Assembly (NCBI GenBank): GCA_014378065.1
Contig: JACMOK010000130.1
Span: 1 to 38,093, forward strand
Direction: 5' to 3'
Length of the DNA: 38,093 nt
Source: Flavobacterium sp.
Lineage (GTDB): Bacteria > Bacteroidota > Bacteroidia > Flavobacteriales > Flavobacteriaceae
The position numbers and the translations under genes were made by a program. How positions within the stretch are numbered: the stretch's first letter is position 1; the number at the start of each line of letters is the position of its first letter. Of this stretch, positions 32,644 through 38,093 are shown piece after piece. The notes below the pieces were generated by a model that was not told the DNA's origin, searched no databases, and worked only from the letters and a program-made list of their open reading frames with translations.

Positions 32644-33567
32644 ATGAAAAATATTTTCCTCTTATGCCTAATTACAAATTTTTCTTTCGCTCAATGTATA
32701 TCCGGAGATTGCAAAAACGGATTTGGCAAGTACGATTATGGCTTTGCCGTTTACGAAGGAAATTTCAAGTCGGAAAAACCCAATGGAAAAGGAACTATGG
32801 ATTATGGAAACGGCGAAAAATTTGTTGGAAATTTTACAGACGGGCAAGAAAATGGAGATGGTGTTTTATATAAAAAAAACATACCTCAAAATGTTACTTA
32901 CACTAACGGAAAATTAAAAATTAGGGAAAATCGAGTTGTTATAGGCAGCAATGCACCCACTGTTAAAGGGTGTATTCAAGGCGATTGTTACAAGGGATTT
33001 GGTATAATAAAATTCAATAGTGGCAATAGTTATGAGGGTAAATTTGACTACGGAATAAAATCAGGAGACGGAAAATTCATATTCACATCTGGTAATTTTT
33101 TTACTGGAACTTTTAAGGATAATAAATACAGTTACGGAATCTTTAATTTTGCACAAGAAAATATGACTTTTGAAGGAAGTTTTAATGATGATGGAAGTCC
33201 CAAAACAGGCAAATATTATTACCCAACCAACAAAGCAACTGTTTTAGTGGAAAACGGAAATATTACTAAAGTTGATAATCCAGTAGCTGACGAAGCAAAG
33301 CGATTAGCAGAAGAAAACAGCAAACCTAAAATGTGTACGAAGTGCGGTGGAACTGGAATGTGTGCAGGCGAAATGCGAATGGTTCAACATGAAGATTATG
33401 TACCAATACATTATGTAGATAGTGGTGGATCATTGCGCGATATACAATTTGGAAATGTTATGAAAAGTGTAAGTTACGAAACTTCTTTTCCCACAAAATG
33501 CACTGCTTGTAACGGCACAGGTCAATTAATAAATAAAGGAATGATTATAAATACAGGAAGGTATTAA
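32644..33567 (+). CDS. Exported MORN-repeat protein with DnaJ-type cysteine motif
   Basis: Protein of 307 residues with a signal peptide ending FSFAQC. It has two MORN-repeat groups (about 27-77 and 118-182: YEGNFKSEKPNGKG, FVGNFTDGQENGDG, YEGKFDYGIKSGDG, FTGTFKDNKYSYG), each introduced by the same motif C-x2-GDC-x2-GFG (residues 18-28 and 110-120). The C-terminal part carries two CxxCxGxG-like units, CTKCGGTGMC (231-240) and CTACNGTGQ (286-294), spaced like the halves of one DnaJ-type zinc site. Zinc binding in an exported protein is unusual and is inferred. It is the last gene of the cassette, 11 nt after its neighbour. Confidence 0.87.
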   Translation: MKNIFLLCLITNFSFAQCISGDCKNGFGKYDYGFAVYEGNFKSEKPNGKGTMDYGNGEKFVGNFTDGQENGDGVLYKKNIPQNVTYTNGKLKIRENRVVIGSNAPTVKGCIQGDCYKGFGIIKFNSGNSYEGKFDYGIKSGDGKFIFTSGNFFTGTFKDNKYSYGIFNFAQENMTFEGSFNDDGSPKTGKYYYPTNKATVLVENGNITKVDNPVADEAKRLAEENSKPKMCTKCGGTGMCAGEMRMVQHEDYVPIHYVDSGGSLRDIQFGNVMKSVSYETSFPTKCTACNGTGQLINKGMIINTGRY

Positions 33568-33702
33568 GCTACAAATTCATTTTAATTTCGGCAGATGTTG
33601 CACCCCAATTCATATATGCAGGATGAATAAAAACTCAATAGACTACTGCAATGAGTAGGTAAAAAATTATGGTGTATTTAATAAAATTGATTACCTTTTT
33701 CA

Positions 33703-34569
33703 CTACAGTAATAATTTTTTGTTATTGAGGATAAATGTCTCAAAATTTATAGCTTCTATGCCTGTTATTTCTATTATGCAATTTGTAATTTGAGGTTCCT
33801 CTCCAAACCTTGGCAAATAATGCAGCATTATAAGTATCATTATTAACAAAAATGGAGTTTTTTCTTTACGCTTTGTTATATAAAAATTTAAGAGATTGGG
33901 CGATTCATATTTAATTTTAATGCCCAAGCCATTACTTAATTTTTCCGCCATTTCATGAAAGTTGAGCTTTTGATTACAGGTTAACTCATATGATTTATTA
34001 ATGTGTTTTGCAGCATTTGCAATTACTGTAGCAGCCACGTTTCCAATATCTCTAACATCAACCAATGTAAACTTTGCATTTCCAGCGGGTAAATAAATTC
34101 TTTTTTTATTTACTAAATCATTGTTTAAAGTGGTTGTAAAATTTTGCATAAAATATCCGGGCCTTAAAAAGGTATATGCTATTTTACTTTCTACTATAAG
34201 CTTTTCAATTTTGTGATGCGGAATAATTCTGCTTTTTTCAACACCTTGGACAGAAAGAAAAACAATGTGTTTTATTTTTTCCTGAATGGCACTTTTAATA
34301 AGCGGCAAAAAATATTTTTTTACTGCAGAAATTTGAGGAGGCCTCAGCAAAAAGAGTACATCAATGTTTTTAAAAGCAGCGGCAAATGTTGATGAATCCG
34401 TTAAGTCAAATTTTATATTAATAATGTTGTATGCTTTTAGCTTTACATTATCAGTTGCCGCATCTCTAACTCCTGCGACAATTTTTGATGGCATTGATAA
34501 CCTTTGTAAAGATTTAATTACCTCTATACCAACATTTCCTGTGGCACCAGTTATTAATATATTAAGCAT
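33703..34569 (-). CDS. NmrA-like NAD(P)-binding protein
   Basis: Atypical short-chain dehydrogenase of 288 residues. The Rossmann motif GATGNVG is at 8-14, preceded by LNILI. Further family blocks are KFDLTDSSTFAAAF, VLFLLRPPQIS, HIVFLSVQGVEKS, YTFLRPGYFMQNF and VDVRDIGNVAATVI. Members of this group include NmrA-like regulators and quinone reductases; no catalytic YxxxK of classical SDRs is evident, so enzymatic activity is uncertain. It is cytoplasmic. It is downstream of the DUF6544-like gene on the same strand with a 138-nt gap, probably separate. Confidence 0.9.
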   Translation of the reverse strand: MLNILITGATGNVGIEVIKSLQRLSMPSKIVAGVRDAATDNVKLKAYNIINIKFDLTDSSTFAAAFKNIDVLFLLRPPQISAVKKYFLPLIKSAIQEKIKHIVFLSVQGVEKSRIIPHHKIEKLIVESKIAYTFLRPGYFMQNFTTTLNNDLVNKKRIYLPAGNAKFTLVDVRDIGNVAATVIANAAKHINKSYELTCNQKLNFHEMAEKLSNGLGIKIKYESPNLLNFYITKRKEKTPFLLIMILIMLHYLPRFGEEPQITNCIIEITGIEAINFETFILNNKKLLL

Positions 34570-34707
34570 ACTTAAGTTTTATATAGTTGCTATTAGAGAA
34601 CCTTAAATTTTTTAAAAACTTTGCCTCGGAAAAAAAAATAGTAAACCGGAACTTCCCAATTTATTCATGACTAAGTTTTAAGTTTGATATGTTTTCGACC
34701 TAGTATT

Positions 34708-35805
34708 TTAAAATTTAAATTCGGCTACATTGTATTCAATACTTTTTAAAGTGAATTTTCCATAAACAAATTCACCGTCAGGATAATGCCATATGGTTTC
34801 TCCGTATTTCCACATATTTCTTCCGTTCATTTGTATATATTCTTTTACTGGTGTTGAAAAACGATATTGCTTCATAACGCCGATTGCACATCTGTCATCA
34901 GAAGTAAAATTTATTAGTTGCCCCTGTTCATTAAAATAAAGAACAGCACTTATTTTATTTACCCCATTTGTAAAAGTTGCTTTGGCAGATAAACTGTCTA
35001 TTGTCGTCCATTCAATTCTTTTGTCAATCAAAGAAGCCGGGGCCATCAGGCACATATCGTTGAACAGGGTTATAGTTTCGGCTTTATTTAACTCAGTACC
35101 TTTTACATTTACTACATTAAATAAGCCTAGCGGTTTTATTTGCATGGTTGCTTTTTCATTCTGGTAGCAATGATAACCCGGCACTGGAATACCATACATT
35201 TTCGCTTTCATAAAAAACAATCTTGTTGGGTCCTCAAAAAAATTGTATTGTACAGAATTAAATTTGAAAAAATCTTTTCCTTTTTCCCTCATTTGACCGT
35301 CAAACACAATTTTCATATTTTTTACCTTAGGTTTATTAATTGCTCCTGTATAGCGAATATATTTTTGAACCGGGTAAGGTAGCATGGCAATATCGACCTC
35401 TAACAGTAAATCATCGTTGGGAAAATTGGTTTCAGCAATATGTCTTTTTACATCTGTTTTAAACTTCATCTCAAAATGATAAGTTGCATAAGTTGCAATG
35501 GCAACAAAAAGAATAATAACGTTTAAAATAGTTCCAAATCTTGCATCTTTCCAAACGGTTATGACAAGGATTTGTGAAATAATCGCAGCAATGATAGCGA
35601 TGTACGGCCAACTTTCTTTTTTCAACAGAAATAGCAGAACTGCAATTGAAAATAAAATTGCGGTGATAAGCCAGAGTAAGCCTACAGGTTTTGAAATGTA
35701 TTTTGTTAGCTGGACAATATTTCCATAATTATAGGATTTTGCAAAACCAATAACATGTATGATTCCATGAATAATCATGATAAACGCAAAAAGATATTTA
35801 AGCAT
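34708..35805 (-). CDS. DUF6544-like membrane protein
   Basis: Protein of 365 residues. Four hydrophobic segments in the first 115 residues anchor it (about 3-22, 41-63, 68-86 and 92-110). The soluble C-terminal 250 residues resemble the DUF6544 family (PYPVQKYIRYTGAINKPKV, GYHCYQNEKATMQIKPLGLF, LFNDMCLMAPASLIDKRIEW, FTSDDRCAIG), a domain of unknown function. The family name is from memory. The ATG at 35805 follows a leader that contains a run of seven AAT units on this strand, 42 nt upstream. The NmrA-like gene follows downstream. Confidence 0.82.
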   Translation of the reverse strand: MLKYLFAFIMIIHGIIHVIGFAKSYNYGNIVQLTKYISKPVGLLWLITAILFSIAVLLFLLKKESWPYIAIIAAIISQILVITVWKDARFGTILNVIILFVAIATYATYHFEMKFKTDVKRHIAETNFPNDDLLLEVDIAMLPYPVQKYIRYTGAINKPKVKNMKIVFDGQMREKGKDFFKFNSVQYNFFEDPTRLFFMKAKMYGIPVPGYHCYQNEKATMQIKPLGLFNVVNVKGTELNKAETITLFNDMCLMAPASLIDKRIEWTTIDSLSAKATFTNGVNKISAVLYFNEQGQLINFTSDDRCAIGVMKQYRFSTPVKEYIQMNGRNMWKYGETIWHYPDGEFVYGKFTLKSIEYNVAEFKF

Positions 35806-35846
35806 TAAATTATTTTTAGAAGTTTAAAAATTGCTGCTATTGTTGC

Positions 35847-35867
35847 ATTATTATTATTATTATTATT
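35847..35867. repeat. ATT trinucleotide microsatellite, seven units
   Basis: Seven tandem ATT units (AAT on the minus strand), 42-62 nt before the start of the DUF6544-like gene. Its place in the leader or promoter makes length changes potentially regulatory. Confidence 0.85.
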
Positions 35868-35924
35868 GCTCTGGCTTGTTTATGTAAACCGCAATTACAG
35901 ACAACATTAAATATCGTTCAGCTT

Positions 35925-35966
35925 CCGGCTACATTGTGGAGGATATGAGTAGGTGCCGGTTTTTTT
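35925..35966 (+). terminator. Orphan plus-strand hairpin terminator
   Basis: CCGGCTAC (35925-35932) pairs with GTAG-GT-GCCGG (35949-35959, two bulged bases), followed by seven Ts. No plus-strand gene lies upstream within 2 kb (both flanking genes are on the minus strand), so it may end a small RNA or be a remnant. Confidence 0.6.
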
Positions 35967-36045
35967 ATCTGTTATATTTATTTAGCATGGTACATAATCG
36001 TAATTAGTTGACAGGAAATAATTATCAAATGCTATTTCCGCGTTT

Positions 36046-36660
36046 CTAAATTTTAAGTGCAGCTGCCAAACTTTTTAGTTTACCTGGAATTTTGTCGAGA
36101 GGCATTACAAAATCGACATAGCCAGAAGCCTGTGCGTTAAGTGGCATGTGTGGAACTTCGGCAGACATGTCCTGCGCAAAGGTTTTTCCTCCGTTTGCCT
36201 TGATGTGCTTGCAGCCCTCGGTGCCATCGCCATCATAACCGGAAAGGACAATTCCAATTGCCCGTGCGCCTACTGCCTCTGCTAAAGAAACAAAAAATAC
36301 ATCGATTTGCTTGTGCCCAACAGAACGGGGTGAGATTACTTTGAAGCTATAGTTTTCAATCAGAAGATCTGAGTTCGGAAGAATTATGTAGACATGATTC
36401 GCAAGAACCGCCATCGCCATTGAAGCGATCATTACTGTCATTTTTGTATGACGAGACAAAATATTAGCTAACTGACTATGGGCGGTGGGGTTCATGTGAG
36501 AAATAATGACAAAGGCCAGACCTGTATTAGACGGCATTGCATCCAAAAGCGCCTTGTAAGCGCTGAGTGCACCGGCTGATCCACCAATGCCAACAATCAA
36601 TTTAGGGTGTGATGCTCCTAAATCTACGGCACGTCGTTTTCCTTGTTTTACATTATTCAC
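36046..36660 (-). CDS. Stand-alone CheB-type methylesterase domain
   Basis: Protein of 204 residues consisting only of the CheB catalytic domain, with no receiver domain. The catalytic triad is Ser28 in GIGGSAGAL, His55 in ISHMNPTA and Asp145 in LSGYDGDGTEG. The C-terminal block QDMSAEVPHMPLNAQASGYVDFV corresponds to the family's usual MPxxAIxxGxVD end. In chemotaxis CheB removes methyl groups from receptor glutamates. Here no receptor or CheR is visible, so another target is possible. Its start overlaps the end of the KaiC-like gene by 8 nt, so the two are translated together. It is the last gene of that minus-strand operon in the window. Confidence 0.9.
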   Translation of the reverse strand: MNNVKQGKRRAVDLGASHPKLIVGIGGSAGALSAYKALLDAMPSNTGLAFVIISHMNPTAHSQLANILSRHTKMTVMIASMAMAVLANHVYIILPNSDLLIENYSFKVISPRSVGHKQIDVFFVSLAEAVGARAIGIVLSGYDGDGTEGCKHIKANGGKTFAQDMSAEVPHMPLNAQASGYVDFVMPLDKIPGKLKSLAAALKI

Positions 36661-38093
36661 CTTTATTCTTTTCGGTTAATTTTTGACCCTCAGAAGCATT
36701 TTTACCAACCTTCTTTTCATTTTCGGCTACTTGTGTAGATTCGCCATCCATTGGCATCAATTTAATTCCATCATCACTTAAGATCAATTTTTGAACGTCA
36801 CTGTCGTGGCCCGTACCACGAGATTTGACAATGAAAAGTCCACGAATCCGTTTTTTGCTTATATCTTCTTCTAATTCTCTTACAACTATCCAGGTGTCAA
36901 TCAAAGATGATACTCCAATTTCTCCACTCGTATCATTCTGTGCGGCAGAAGAAACAAGGCTTGTAAAAAAACTGGTGATGCCATTTGATTTTAAAAGATC
37001 AATCATGCGCGTAATCATTGAACGGATTTCACGTTGTTCACCCTCTCCTATGAGACTTGTTAGAGGATCTATAACAACTGCTTTAGGTTTAAATTCTGCA
37101 ATGAGTTTATATAAATCGAGTAAATGCATTTCTAAACCAAAAAAAGAAGGTCTTGTAGACACTATTTTTAGAAGTCCTTTTTTTATAAATGGTTCAAAAT
37201 GAATACCTATAGAACTCATATTTTGAATAAGTTGTCCCGCCGATTCTTCATAGGATAAGAAAAGACAACGTTCTCCACGTTTACAACTTGCTACTGCGAA
37301 TGAAGCCGCTAAGCTTGTTTTTCCTGTGCCTGCGGTCCCCGAAGCAAGTACCGTACTGCCTTTGGTATAACCTGGTTTACCTCTCTTGAACATTTTGTCT
37401 AACGATGGAATTCCTGTCGAAACTTTTTTAGGTGTGCCCGGCTGATCAAGTCCAGCCGAAGTGATGGGAATTACTGAAAGGCCATCTTTATCAATTACAA
37501 AAGGATATTCGTTTGTTCCATGTTTTGAACCACGGTATTTAACTACACGAATTCGTCGGATGGCAATTTGTTCGTTAACCCTGTTATCTAGTAAAATGAT
37601 ACAATCGGAAATGTATTGCTCCAGACCATGACGGGTATAAGTTTCTTGTGAAGGCTCACCGGTAACCACTGCAGTTACTTGCTTTTCTTTAAGCCACCTA
37701 AAAAGTCTTTTTATTTCTAAGCGAAGAATGCCAACATCTGTAATGCCTGCAAAAATAGATTCAATAGAATCTAAAACAACCCGTTTGGCACCAATAGAGT
37801 CTATGGCCTGTTCCAAACGAACGAATAACCCTTCCAAGTTAAAGTCGGTTTCCTGAACATCTTTTCGCTCCAAAAGCACATGTTCTATCAAAATCTTTTT
37901 TCGTGAAACAAGTCCTTGCAGATCCAAGTTGAGAGAAGCCACGTCAGTATAAAGTTCTTCTTCTGTCTCTTCAAATGACATAAAGACGCCGGGCTCTTTG
38001 AATTTGATGGCACCATTGATTAAAAAATCAAGTCCTAAAAGGGTTTTTCCAGAACCGGCACCTCCACCGACTAAAGTCGTTCTGTTTTTCGGG
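36653..38093 (-). CDS. Double-domain KaiC-like ATPase (5' end outside window)
   Basis: RecA-type ATPase with two KaiC domains. The ATG at 37981 is not the start: the same frame continues to the window edge and holds the first Walker A, GGGAGSGKT (residues 9-17 from the edge), so the gene is cut at its 5' end. Counting from Met 37981, the CI domain ends near 175 and CII has Walker A GTAGTGKT (215-222), the catalytic Glu pair in SYEES (245-246; CI has SFEET at 3-6) and VVIDPLTSLIGE (302-313). The site of the two autophosphorylated residues of cyanobacterial KaiC (Ser-Thr) reads Ser-Ser (358-359, GVSSLIDTW). A Lys/Glu/Gln-rich tail of 30 residues closes it. Outside cyanobacteria such proteins are usually signalling or stress proteins, not clocks. 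It overlaps the CheB gene. Confidence 0.93.
   Translation of the reverse strand, partial: PKNRTTLVGGGAGSGKTLLGLDFLINGAIKFKEPGVFMSFEETEEELYTDVASLNLDLQGLVSRKKILIEHVLLERKDVQETDFNLEGLFVRLEQAIDSIGAKRVVLDSIESIFAGITDVGILRLEIKRLFRWLKEKQVTAVVTGEPSQETYTRHGLEQYISDCIILLDNRVNEQIAIRRIRVVKYRGSKHGTNEYPFVIDKDGLSVIPITSAGLDQPGTPKKVSTGIPSLDKMFKRGKPGYTKGSTVLASGTAGTGKTSLAASFAVASCKRGERCLFLSYEESAGQLIQNMSSIGIHFEPFIKKGLLKIVSTRPSFFGLEMHLLDLYKLIAEFKPKAVVIDPLTSLIGEGEQREIRSMITRMIDLLKSNGITSFFTSLVSSAAQNDTSGEIGVSSLIDTWIVVRELEEDISKKRIRGLFIVKSRGTGHDSDVQKLILSDDGIKLMPMDGESTQVAENEKKVGKNASEGQKLTEKNKGE

Noticed and set aside
33630..33655. Hairpin CTACT-GCAATG-AGTAG between the MORN and NmrA-like genes
   Set aside because: Five-base stem and no T-run on either side; could easily occur by chance.
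36825..37202. 125-codon plus-strand frame opposite the KaiC-like gene
   Set aside because: Shadow of the CII domain; no promoter, leader or motif.

Overview
The window is AT-rich chromosomal DNA from a member of the Bacteroidota, most probably a Flavobacterium or a close relative. The evidence is a fused LpxC-FabZ protein, Bacteroidota-type promoters (TAnnTTTG at -7), lipoproteins with SC lipoboxes, a type IX secretion (T9SS) C-terminal sorting domain, an outer-membrane beta-barrel TonB-type receptor with a carboxypeptidase-like N-terminal domain, A-rich rather than Shine-Dalgarno leaders, and a structured intergenic element typical of flavobacteria. No rRNA, tRNA or CRISPR array is visible.

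Layout. (1) 1-4748: the 3' part of a multi-PAS histidine kinase, meeting stop-to-stop a minus-strand operon lipoprotein > multi-pass membrane protein > HisKA_3 kinase > LuxR-type response regulator. (2) 4749-6396: a divergent regulatory region with clustered CCCTA/TAGGG inverted repeats, a small membrane protein, and a decayed IS982-family transposase that can be read across frameshifts. (3) 6397-11063: an S8 protease lipoprotein, a VF530-type protein, GNAT acetyltransferase, alpha/beta hydrolase lipoprotein, LacX-type aldose epimerase and a small conserved-looking protein. (4) 11150-18731: the housekeeping core: HD phosphohydrolase, lpxD, lpxC-fabZ, lpxA, efp, a second lpxD-like gene, an NTF2-like protein and sucD. 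This set makes lipid A and couples it physically to EF-P and a TCA-cycle gene. (5) 18770-22343: accessory genes (secreted protein of unknown function, GIY-YIG-like protein, T9SS leucine-rich-repeat protein, membrane protein). (6) 22514-29342: fumC, a structured RNA element, an unlisted 54-residue membrane protein with its own promoter and terminator, the beta-barrel receptor, a broken ArsC/Spx-family gene, a CPBP protease and a short MenE-like ligase. (7) 29343-30310: a gene graveyard with a transposase-like tail, another open fragment and an orphan terminator. (8) 30311-33567: a tight four-gene cassette of exported proteins (TPR, two unknowns, MORN plus DnaJ-type cysteine motif). (9) 33703-38093: NmrA-like oxidoreductase, DUF6544-like membrane protein with an upstream ATT microsatellite, and a stand-alone CheB methylesterase domain translationally coupled to a double-domain KaiC ATPase that runs off the right edge.

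The least described material is the four-gene exported cassette, the KaiC-CheB pair, the CCCTA inverted-repeat array in front of the two-component operon and the tiny membrane protein. Both edge genes are truncated by the window. All family calls are made by eye from motifs; no database search was run.
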